Assembly: GCA_025352865.1 (NCBI GenBank)
Contig: JANXSB010000235.1
Span: forward strand, 1-7,669
DNA from: Chthoniobacter sp.
GTDB lineage: Bacteria > Verrucomicrobiota > Verrucomicrobiia > Chthoniobacterales > Chthoniobacteraceae
Length of the DNA: 7,669 nt
Direction of reading: 5' to 3'
The position numbers and the translations under genes were made by a program. Below, in pieces: positions 1 through 5,476 of this stretch. The notes under the pieces were generated by a model that was not told where the DNA came from, searched no databases, and saw only the letters and a list, made by a program, of their open reading frames with translations. Position 1 is the first letter of the stretch, and every line of letters starts with the position of its first letter.

Positions 1-897
1 GTTGTTGCTGTCCGAGTCGCTGTCATTGGCGAGGGGATCATCGAGAAAGTTTGCATCGAGACTCGCGAGTGGAGTGTCGAGGAGCTTCTGCTGCGCGCCG
101 TAGTGCGGCGAATTGTTGATGTCCCAGTTGTCATCCAGTCCGCCTGACGTGGAGCCGCCGGTGGTAATGTCCGGCGTTTCCACCCCGAAGCGCGAATCCT
201 CCGGGCGGAAGCCCAGCGTGTGCGTGCCCGTATAGGTCACATCCTGGGTGAAATGCAGGGAATTGTGCGCGGTGAAAAGATCGCCTCCGATGTAGGCGGT
301 GCCGCTGACATACATCGGCGGGCCAGGATGAAACTCCACCTTGGGCTGGGTGCCGAAAAAGAAGTTGTCCAACAGATTGCGCCCGCCGCGCACAAAGACG
401 CGCTGGAGCGTGACGGTGCGGAAAGTCGCCGGGACGTAATACTGCACCGTGAGGGTGGCGAGATAGTACAGGCGATTGCGGTCGCGCCAGTTGGTGCCGT
501 TTTCCGGCACCGGACGTCCGGCCAGGTCGGTCGTCGGAACGATCAGGGGAGTCTGGGCGGTCACGCTCCAACTGAGCACCGTCACACCGGCCGGCGGCGG
601 CAGCACCGTGCTCGTGGGCAGCGCCAGCGCAGTCGTCAGCGCGCTGTCCGCCATGCCACCGGCGCGATCCGTGGCCGTGGTCACGTTGATCATCGCATTG
701 CGCCATTGGTCATAAAGGCTCTCCATGACCCCGTCGCCATAGGTCACGGCGGCGGAGCGGTTCACTTCGCGCCGGGCGACATTGACCTGATTGGAGGTCG
801 AGGAGTAAATGATCGCGACGAGCGCGGCGACGATGCTCATCGTGAAAATTACGGCGAGCAGACCGCTACCGGAAGTGAGGCTGGGGCGTTTTTTCAT
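1..897 (-). CDS. PilX/GspK-like pseudopilin, C-terminus outside window
   Basis: The frame is open from an ATG at 897 to the window edge (299 codons, no stop), so the protein is 3'-truncated here. The N-terminus is a short basic leader (MKKRPSLTSG), then a hydrophobic segment at about residues 12-30 (LLAVIFTMSIVAALVAII) and a polar region, the layout of type IV pilin-like proteins. Unlike its two upstream neighbours it lacks the FTxVE motif and has no Glu at +5, which is typical of PilX and GspK minor pilins. Residues about 40-180 look like an alpha/beta ectodomain. Residues 190-240 are Gly/Thr/aromatic-rich and probably beta. The visible end is Asp/Ser-rich (NDSDSDSNN), resembling Ca-binding acidic loops. 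Its ATG overlaps the TGA of the upstream gene (ATGA), implying translational coupling. By position and topology it is the K/X member of an I-J-K (PilV-W-X) set. The exact family is unassigned. Confidence 0.72.
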   Translation of the reverse strand, partial: MKKRPSLTSGSGLLAVIFTMSIVAALVAIIYSSTSNQVNVARREVNRSAAVTYGDGVMESLYDQWRNAMINVTTATDRAGGMADSALTTALALPTSTVLPPPAGVTVLSWSVTAQTPLIVPTTDLAGRPVPENGTNWRDRNRLYYLATLTVQYYVPATFRTVTLQRVFVRGGRNLLDNFFFGTQPKVEFHPGPPMYVSGTAYIGGDLFTAHNSLHFTQDVTYTGTHTLGFRPEDSRFGVETPDITTGGSTSGGLDDNWDINNSPHYGAQQKLLDTPLASLDANFLDDPLANDSDSDSNN

Positions 898-1802
898 GGC
901 GTGTAATCGGTGACGGAGATCGCGGTGGGAATGGTGAGCGGCGGCATGACGGCCTGCAGCGTCGCCGTGCCGTTGCTGAATTTCCACCCGGTGTAGTTCG
1001 GGTCGTAGGCCTCCAGCGAAATCCGCAGCGCGGGGATGGGCGGCTCACCCGCGATCGGGGCGAGCAGGCCGAACGGCTGGGTCGAGGTCACCTTGTCCCG
1101 CACCTGCACGAAGGCCGTCTTATTCGTGCTCGTGAAATTCTTGTGGTAGCGCAGGATCCCGCCATAGACCGAGTAGGCCACCTCGCGGTAGAAATAGGCC
1201 GTCGTCACGTTACCCGCGACCGAGGGTCGGATAGTGGAACCGAGCGGGTTCGCTCCGCTCACCGTGACGGTCCCCGTCCGGCTCCCCGGCGTCGGCACCG
1301 TGGGGACGGCGGTGATGTTGAACTCGCGCGAAATCAGCGGGAGCACCACTTTGTCGCCCACCTGCGGCACGTAAGGCAGCGTGGTGCCCACGCTGAAATC
1401 GAACGTCAGATTCGTGGACGCCGGGGTCGTGTCGGACGTCAGTTTGTACGGCCCGCCGGCGTGCCTCCGGAACCGCACGACATTGCCCCGGGCGCTGATG
1501 AGCCGTTGCGTCAGCGGATCCACATCCGTCGTGTAGGCCGGGCTCAAATCCGTGTAAGTCGTGCCATCGAAATTCATCAGGACAAAGTCCGATGCCGAAT
1601 CGTGGAGATCCCGCAGCATTTGCAGATCGGAAGTCCGCACCGCCTCATGGCTGTGGTTGACGGAAAGATTCCGCGCAAAGAGCCGCATCGAGGTCTGGCT
1701 GAAAGTCATCAGCGCCACCGTCACCCCGGCAAAAACCGCCGTGGCGACGATCAGTTCGACAATCGTAAAAGCGTGCAGGGTGGAGCGTTTCATGGGCGGC
1801 AT
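894..1802 (-). CDS. Type IV pilin-like / pseudopilin protein, GspJ/PilW-like
   Basis: The protein is about 302 aa. From the ATG at 1802, residues 1-11 form a short basic leader ending in Ala, followed by FTIVE (residues 12-16) and a hydrophobic helix (LIVATAVFAGVTVALMTF). This is a class III prepilin signal with Glu at +5, which a PilD/GspO prepilin peptidase would cleave. Ala replaces the usual Gly at -1. The remaining 270 residues are a Thr/Val-rich, beta-rich periplasmic domain without recognised motifs. The length and the second position in the cluster fit GspJ/PilW. The start is uncertain. A TTG at 1811 would overlap the upstream stop (TTGA), ATG 1802 lies 5 nt after that stop, and ATG 1793 gives the shortest leader (MKRSTLHA). 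No Shine-Dalgarno sequence decides between them. The stop overlaps the next gene's ATG by 4 nt. The product probably sits in the inner membrane or a pseudopilus tip. Substrate and partners cannot be read from the sequence. Confidence 0.8.
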   Translation of the reverse strand: MPPMKRSTLHAFTIVELIVATAVFAGVTVALMTFSQTSMRLFARNLSVNHSHEAVRTSDLQMLRDLHDSASDFVLMNFDGTTYTDLSPAYTTDVDPLTQRLISARGNVVRFRRHAGGPYKLTSDTTPASTNLTFDFSVGTTLPYVPQVGDKVVLPLISREFNITAVPTVPTPGSRTGTVTVSGANPLGSTIRPSVAGNVTTAYFYREVAYSVYGGILRYHKNFTSTNKTAFVQVRDKVTSTQPFGLLAPIAGEPPIPALRISLEAYDPNYTGWKFSNGTATLQAVMPPLTIPTAISVTDYTP

Positions 1803-1807
1803 TTTTT

Positions 1808-2302
1808 TCAAATGCTGTCGGTCGTCCGCAGCGTGTTGAGGGTGATGGTCATGAGTCGGTTGCGATAGGTGAAGGTCACCGTCACCACGGCCCGCAGACT
1901 GCGTGGAGGCACATTTGTGATCACCGTCGTCCGCGTCGAAAGCACCTGCGCATCGAGGTTCGTGTACGGGCTGATCAGCGAAGTCGCGGCGTTGTAGTTG
2001 TCATTATTGAGCGGCACGTTGTTTTCCGTCGTCGTTCGCGTGCCCGAAACGTCCACGGCCAAGATTGCTGGCCGCGTCGCCCAGTCCTGCCACGCGGTCG
2101 TCTCGATCTGGTCGATGCGCTGCTGCGCCACGGCCAGTGCTATGGTGCGCAGTCGCGCCGCCGTGGCCGAGCGGTTCAACTGCGTCATCGCCGTCACTGC
2201 ACCGCAGATGAGCAGGGCGAGCAGCGCCCCGGCAATGAGCGCCTCGACGAGGGTAAAGCCCGCCGTGCCGCGGCGGACGCAGCGGAAAAGTTTGTTGGGC
2301 AT
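1808..2302 (-). CDS. Type IV pilin-like / pseudopilin protein, GspI/PilV-like
   Basis: The protein is about 164 aa from ATG 2302. It has a basic leader with RR and Gly at -1 (residue 15), then FTLVEALIAG and a hydrophobic helix to about residue 37. This is a textbook prepilin N-methylation/cleavage site with Glu at +5. After the helix comes an amphipathic continuation with LAxAQQRIDQIETTAW, the pattern of GspI/PilV proteins (Ala-rich helix, then a small beta domain). Alternative in-frame ATGs lie at 2314 and 2323. The open frame extends to 2926, but that part is antisense to hpt and has no pilin character. A sigma-54-like promoter predicted just upstream would start RNA near 2325, which favours 2314 or 2302. 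The TGA at 1810-1808 abuts or overlaps the possible starts of the J-like gene. This is the first gene of the three-gene pseudopilin operon. Whether it serves type II secretion, a type IV pilus or a DNA-uptake filament is not visible. Confidence 0.82.
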   Translation of the reverse strand: MPNKLFRCVRRGTAGFTLVEALIAGALLALLICGAVTAMTQLNRSATAARLRTIALAVAQQRIDQIETTAWQDWATRPAILAVDVSGTRTTTENNVPLNNDNYNAATSLISPYTNLDAQVLSTRTTVITNVPPRSLRAVVTVTFTYRNRLMTITLNTLRTTDSI

Positions 2303-2335
2303 GGCGGAAACCATAGATTCCATACACAGGGAATA

Positions 2336-2351
2336 AGCAGTCCCCTTGCCA
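2336..2351 (-). promoter_or_regulatory. Candidate sigma-54 (-24/-12) promoter for the pseudopilin operon
   Basis: On the minus strand the 16-mer TGGCAAGGGGACTGCT matches the RpoN consensus TGGCACG-N4-TTGCW at all but two defined positions. It has the invariant GG (2350-2349) and GC (2338-2337) at the required 10-nt spacing. The predicted transcription start is about 12 nt downstream, near 2325, immediately before the three candidate ATGs of the GspI/PilV-like gene. Sigma-54 control of pilin genes is established in other bacteria such as Pseudomonas pilA. Its use here is inferred. In a GC-rich genome a chance match is possible, and no enhancer-binding site was identified. Confidence 0.4.
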
Positions 2352-2440
2352 AGTGCGCAGTTTTTCCTGGGTGCCGGATGGCCCCGCGCGGCGCGCTTTT
2401 GTGCTGCCCCTCGCTCCCCGCCACCGCTATCTCTCCCCGC

Positions 2441-2992
2441 ATGCTCGACGACATCGAACGCATCCTTTTCCACGAGCAGACCCTCCTCAGCCGGCTCGAC
2501 GAACTGGCCCGCGAAATCACCGCCTCCTATCGCGGTCAGGAGCTGACCGTCGTCGCCGTGCTCAACGGCTCCCTCATTTTCGCCGCCGACCTCCTCCGCC
2601 GCATCCCGCTCCCGCTGCGGCTCGACTGCCTGCGCGTGGCCAGCTACCACGGCGGCACCGAAAGCACCGGCACCGTCACCTTTCACCAGCTCACGATGCC
2701 CGACGTGCGCGGACGCCACGTCCTCCTCCTCGACGACATCCTCGACAGCGGCCGCACCCTCCACGCCATCTGCGCCCGCCTGCGCGGCGAAAACCCCGCG
2801 TCCATCCGCGTGTGCGTGCTTTTGCGAAAAGCGAAATCGCGCGCCGCGGAGCTGGACGCGGATTTCGTCGGCTTCGAGATCGGCGATGAATTCGTCATCG
2901 GCTACGGCCTCGACTACGCCGAGCATTACCGCAACCTGCCCTTCGTCGGCGTGCTCCGGCGCGAGGTGTTTGAAACTCCCCTGCCCGGCTAG
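2441..2992 (+). CDS. hpt: Hypoxanthine phosphoribosyltransferase
   Basis: This purine-salvage enzyme of the cytoplasm transfers the phosphoribosyl group of PRPP to hypoxanthine, and often guanine, giving IMP or GMP. The 183-aa length is normal for bacterial Hpt. Visible family marks are the NGS loop and FAADLLRR (residues 42-54), the flexible loop SYHGGTESTG (68-77), and the PRPP-binding signature LLLDDILDSGRT (95-106) with the paired acidic residues and catalytic Asp. A Lys-rich purine-site segment LLRKAKSR (127-134) and the conserved C-terminal block DFVGFEIGDEFVIGYGLDY (141-159) follow. Start ATG 2441 gives the usual N-terminus (MLDDIERILF). The in-frame ATG at 2378 would add an unconserved Ala/Pro-rich extension. 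There is no Shine-Dalgarno sequence. A weak -10-like TATCTC (2428-2433) lies 7 nt before the start. The gene is divergent from the pseudopilin operon and convergent with proB, with only 1 nt between the two stop codons. Confidence 0.95.
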   Translation: MLDDIERILFHEQTLLSRLDELAREITASYRGQELTVVAVLNGSLIFAADLLRRIPLPLRLDCLRVASYHGGTESTGTVTFHQLTMPDVRGRHVLLLDDILDSGRTLHAICARLRGENPASIRVCVLLRKAKSRAAELDADFVGFEIGDEFVIGYGLDYAEHYRNLPFVGVLRREVFETPLPG

Positions 2993-2993
2993 C

Positions 2994-3761
2994 CTACCGC
3001 GCCACGAAGCGCGTGCCGAGCGGCTTGCCGGCCACGATGCCGGGGATGCGCCCCGCTTTGCGCCCGCTGGCGATGTGGGTGGAGATGCCGGCCTCGACCG
3101 CGAGCTTCACGGCCTGGAGTTTCGAGATCATTCCGCCCACGGAAAACTTCCCCTTTTCCTGCCGCGCGAGGCTGGCCACAGCGGCGATGTCCTCAACCAC
3201 GCGCACGGTTTTTCCATCCGCATCGAGGAGCCCGTCCACGCTCGTCAGCAGGATGAGCAGGTCCGCTTTCACGAGCACCGCGACCTCGGCGGAGAGCTTG
3301 TCGTTGTCGCCGAATTTTCCGAACTCCTCGACCGCCACCGAGTCGTTTTCATTGATGATGGGCACAACATGCTTTTGCTCGAAAAGCCGCCGCAGGGTGT
3401 TCTGCGCATTGGTGTGGCTCACGCGGCTGTCGAGGTCGCGGTAGGTCAGGAGCAATTGCGCCACGACCAGTCCGTGCGGCGCAAACATCGCGCCGTAAAG
3501 CTGCATCAGCTTCGACTGCCCGATGGCCGCGCACGCCTGCTTCGACGGCAGATCCTCGGGCCGCTCTTTCAGCCCCAGCTCGGCCAACCCCGCCGCGACT
3601 GCGCCGCTGGAGACGATCACGCATTCGTGGCCCGCCTGCACCAGCCCGGCGATCTCCGTGGCGAGGCGGGCAAACTGGCGCTCGTCGAGCGCCGTGCCAC
3701 GCGCATTCGCGAGGATGCCGGAGCCGAATTTAACGACGATGCGCGAGGGATGTTTGGTCAT
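2994..3761 (-). CDS. proB: Glutamate 5-kinase, short form without PUA domain
   Basis: This enzyme phosphorylates L-glutamate with ATP to give gamma-glutamyl phosphate, the first step of proline synthesis in the cytoplasm. The 255 aa cover the amino-acid kinase fold only: VVKFGSG (9-15), VSSGAVAAG (50-58), AIGQ (79-82), the glutamate-site IINENDSV (135-142), FGDNDKLSA (150-158), the nucleotide-site TSVDGL (173-178) and VGGMISKLQA (208-217) with the conserved Lys. The family's usual TDxDGLY and GTGGMxTK are slightly altered here. The protein stops directly after GKPLGTRF, where E. coli-type ProB (367 aa) continues into a PUA domain, so this is the short class. No stop or frameshift remnant of a PUA domain is visible; the convergent hpt follows at once. 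Start ATG 3761 gives MTKHPSRIVVKFG. The open frame continues upstream but is unconserved. The first 32 nt overlap the end of the App1-like gene, suggesting co-transcription. proA is not in the window. Confidence 0.94.
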   Translation of the reverse strand: MTKHPSRIVVKFGSGILANARGTALDERQFARLATEIAGLVQAGHECVIVSSGAVAAGLAELGLKERPEDLPSKQACAAIGQSKLMQLYGAMFAPHGLVVAQLLLTYRDLDSRVSHTNAQNTLRRLFEQKHVVPIINENDSVAVEEFGKFGDNDKLSAEVAVLVKADLLILLTSVDGLLDADGKTVRVVEDIAAVASLARQEKGKFSVGGMISKLQAVKLAVEAGISTHIASGRKAGRIPGIVAGKPLGTRFVAR

Positions 3762-4446
3762 GGCGAGCGGGCAGCTTAGCCGGGCGGTCAAGCGTGGCGG
3801 GAAGTTGCGCCGCCCGCGTGAAAAGGGACCACGGCATTCCGGCAAAGGCGAGGCGGTAGCGGAGCGGCGAATCGTGAGGCGTCACATTGCGGATGAAAAT
3901 GCACCGCACCTCACATGGAAAATCGCGCGCGAGCCGGCCATAGATTTCCGGGTCGTGCTCGCCCGAGTCGCCGACGAAAACGAAAGCGCCACCCGCTTGC
4001 TCGCGGAGAAGTTTGCGGATCGCGGTGTCTTTGAATCGCGGCGGCGCGAAGGGAAAAAGCGGGTTCAGACAAATGCGCCCGGACGGAAAGCCGCCGGCCC
4101 GCAGAAAGCCCGCCAGTCGCCAGCGGTAAAACCACGGCCCGCGCGAGAGATAGACAAACTCCGCGTGGTCGTGCGCGCGCCACTGCGCATACCGCGCGGC
4201 CATGCCTGGCACCGCCGCCCATTTGCGAAAGGGATCGCCGAGCAGGTGCGCGACATTTTTCGGATGCGCGTCCGCCGGATTCGCCGGGGGAATGTCTTTG
4301 ACCACGCCGGTTTGCCGGATGGTGTCGTCGATGTCAGAGACGACGATCCAGCGGGCGGGCGCAGCGCCAGCCCGGGCCGCGGTGCAGGCCAGAAACACAA
4401 ACGCGAAGACCGAAATTGCGCGGACGCTTTTGGACAGGCGATTCAT
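3730..4446 (-). CDS. Exported App1-like (DUF2183) HAD-type phosphatase
   Basis: The protein is about 238 aa. It resembles the catalytic domain of yeast App1, a Mg-dependent phosphatidate phosphatase of the HAD superfamily. Key blocks are VVSDIDDTI (35-43), with the DxDxT nucleophile/acid pair, and YLSRGPW, followed by a GGFPSGRICLNPLF segment. The third block, FVFVGDSGEHDPEIYGRLA, is the conserved GDSGxxDPExY acidic motif, and it is followed by IFIRNVT. The N-terminus MNRLSKSVRAISVFAFVFLA is a signal peptide, with likely cleavage after ARA (residue 26). A loosely lipobox-like FLAC at 18-21 leaves a lipoprotein possible. The enzyme therefore acts outside the cytoplasm, possibly on phospholipids; the bacterial substrate is inferred. 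ATG 4446 is chosen because it begins the signal peptide. An in-frame ATG at 4485 adds 13 polar residues. The last 32 nt overlap the start of proB. A basic 45-residue tail after the core shows no motif. Confidence 0.85.
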   Translation of the reverse strand: MNRLSKSVRAISVFAFVFLACTAARAGAAPARWIVVSDIDDTIRQTGVVKDIPPANPADAHPKNVAHLLGDPFRKWAAVPGMAARYAQWRAHDHAEFVYLSRGPWFYRWRLAGFLRAGGFPSGRICLNPLFPFAPPRFKDTAIRKLLREQAGGAFVFVGDSGEHDPEIYGRLARDFPCEVRCIFIRNVTPHDSPLRYRLAFAGMPWSLFTRAAQLPATLDRPAKLPARHDQTSLAHRR

Positions 4447-4512
4447 CGCCCGAGATTCCCTGCCCGTCCGCGCGCTGTCGAGCATTGCGCCAGGCGTGAC
4501 GTCGCGTCGTGT

Positions 4513-4569
4513 CCCGTCGTCCTGAGCGGAGAAGGAGAGGTGGGCGCAGCGCAGTCGAAGGACGACGGG
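4513..4569. repeat. Palindromic element with 11-bp perfect stem, dispersed-repeat type
   Basis: CCCGTCGTCCT (4513-4523) pairs perfectly with AGGACGACGGG (4559-4569) around a 35-nt middle. The left arm continues as GAGCGGAGAAGGAG and the right arm is preceded by GCAGTCGA. This TCCTGAGCGGAG...GTCGAAGGA pattern resembles a short dispersed intergenic repeat that I recall from several bacterial genomes. It lies in the 139-nt gap between tatC and the App1-like gene, beginning about 16 nt beyond the tatC stop. It could form an RNA hairpin that attenuates or stabilises the transcript, but no U-tract follows the stem in either direction, so a classical terminator is not supported. Confidence 0.6.
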
Positions 4570-4585
4570 CTGTGGAAGCCGCGCG

Positions 4586-5395
4586 CTATATCTCCCGCAA
4601 ACTCTCCGCGCGCTGTTTCCGCCGGTCGATGAGCCACACGATCCAAATGCACGCCTCGTAGAGCGCCACGATCGGCACCGCGAAGGTGATGAAAGTCATC
4701 GGGTCCGGCGACGGGGCGACGACAGCGGCCAAAATGAGGATGCCCGTGATCGCATAAGACCGCGTGCCGGAAAGCAGTTTGTAATCGACCAGCCCGAGCA
4801 GCGAGAGCGCCACGATGACGATGGGCAACTGGCAGAGCAGCCCCAGGCCGATGGTCATCCAGGTGGAAAACGAAAGGTATTCCTTCCACGTCCACATGAT
4901 CCGCAGGTCGTACTTGTTCGAGTAATCAAAAAAGAATTTCAGCGTTCGCGGGAGGACGAATTTGTAACTGACATACGTGCCCGCCATGAAGAGCAGCGTG
5001 CTCACCAAAATGCCGGGGAAGAGATACTTTTTCTCCTTCCGCGTGAGCGCGGGCAAAATGAAACTCGCAAGAAAGTAAATGAGCAGCGGCAGCGAGAGGA
5101 CGATGCCCGCGAAAAACGCCAGCTCGAGCGTGATCATGAACGATTCCGTGATCCCGTGCGTGACGAGCTGCTTTTCCAATTCCGGGTTCACCACACGCAG
5201 CGGAGCGCGAAGCAATTGCATGAGATCGCCGACAAACGTGAACGCGATCACCATGCCCGCCACCAGCGCCATCAGCATGCGCAGCAGCGTCCAGCGCAGG
5301 TCCTCCATGTGATCGAGAAACGGCTTCACGACATCGCCGTCGGACTTCTCGCGGAAGTTGAAAAAAGATTGGAGGAGCTTGTTCAGCCAGAGCAT
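4586..5395 (-). CDS. tatC: Sec-independent protein translocase TatC
   Basis: TatC is the inner-membrane core of the twin-arginine translocase, which recognises RR signal peptides and exports folded proteins with TatA/B. The 269-aa protein shows six hydrophobic segments at about 38-58, 88-112, 126-146, 177-202, 214-228 and 234-256. Family marks are the N-terminal FLDHMEDLRWTLLRM (26-40, the HLxELRxR signature), and GITESFMITLELAFFAGI (81-98) with the conserved Glu. Further marks are LASFILPALTRKEKKYL (109-125) and the PDPMTFITFAVPIVALYE stretch (230-247). An N-terminal stretch of about 20 residues (MLWLNKLLQSFFNFREKSDG) precedes the core. ATG 5395 is preferred; an in-frame ATG 5416 adds MRHLPRP. 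No Shine-Dalgarno sequence is present. TTGCCC (5432-5427) and CATCTT (5410-5405), 16 nt apart, are a weak promoter candidate. The gene is divergent from the FAH-family gene, 81 nt away. tatA/tatB are not in the window, so the pathway must be completed elsewhere. Confidence 0.96.
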   Translation of the reverse strand: MLWLNKLLQSFFNFREKSDGDVVKPFLDHMEDLRWTLLRMLMALVAGMVIAFTFVGDLMQLLRAPLRVVNPELEKQLVTHGITESFMITLELAFFAGIVLSLPLLIYFLASFILPALTRKEKKYLFPGILVSTLLFMAGTYVSYKFVLPRTLKFFFDYSNKYDLRIMWTWKEYLSFSTWMTIGLGLLCQLPIVIVALSLLGLVDYKLLSGTRSYAITGILILAAVVAPSPDPMTFITFAVPIVALYEACIWIVWLIDRRKQRAESLREI

Positions 5396-5476
5396 GGGGC
5401 GGGGAAGATGCCGCATTCGCGCGGAGGGGCAAAGCGGGAAGTTGCGCGGCGCGCGGCGGCTCCGCATGCTGCGCGG

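Noticed and set aside
131..906. Open frames on both strands over the K/PilX-like gene
   Set aside because: They are shadow frames of the 1-897 coding region, rich in Arg/His/Ala with no motif. The minus-strand pilin frame has a proper leader, membrane segment and ATGA coupling.
1143..1868. 241-codon plus-strand open frame opposite the J/PilW-like gene
   Set aside because: Composition is Arg/His/Gln-rich as expected of an antisense frame in GC-rich DNA. The opposite strand has a clear prepilin signal.
2324..2926. N-terminal extension of the I/PilV-like frame upstream of 2323
   Set aside because: It lies antisense to hpt, is Glu/Ala/Gly-rich without a motif, and would bury the prepilin leader in the protein interior.
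4513..4569. Rho-independent terminator for tatC
   Set aside because: The stem is strong, but the 35-nt loop is long and no T-run follows on either strand.
2886..4632. Long plus-strand open frames opposite proB and the App1-like gene
   Set aside because: They read antisense through two genes with conserved catalytic motifs and encode only Arg/Ala-rich sequence.
5156..5476. N-terminal extension of the FAH-family frame
   Set aside because: It is antisense to the tatC 5' region, and the family N-terminus begins at MSLPPITVYR.
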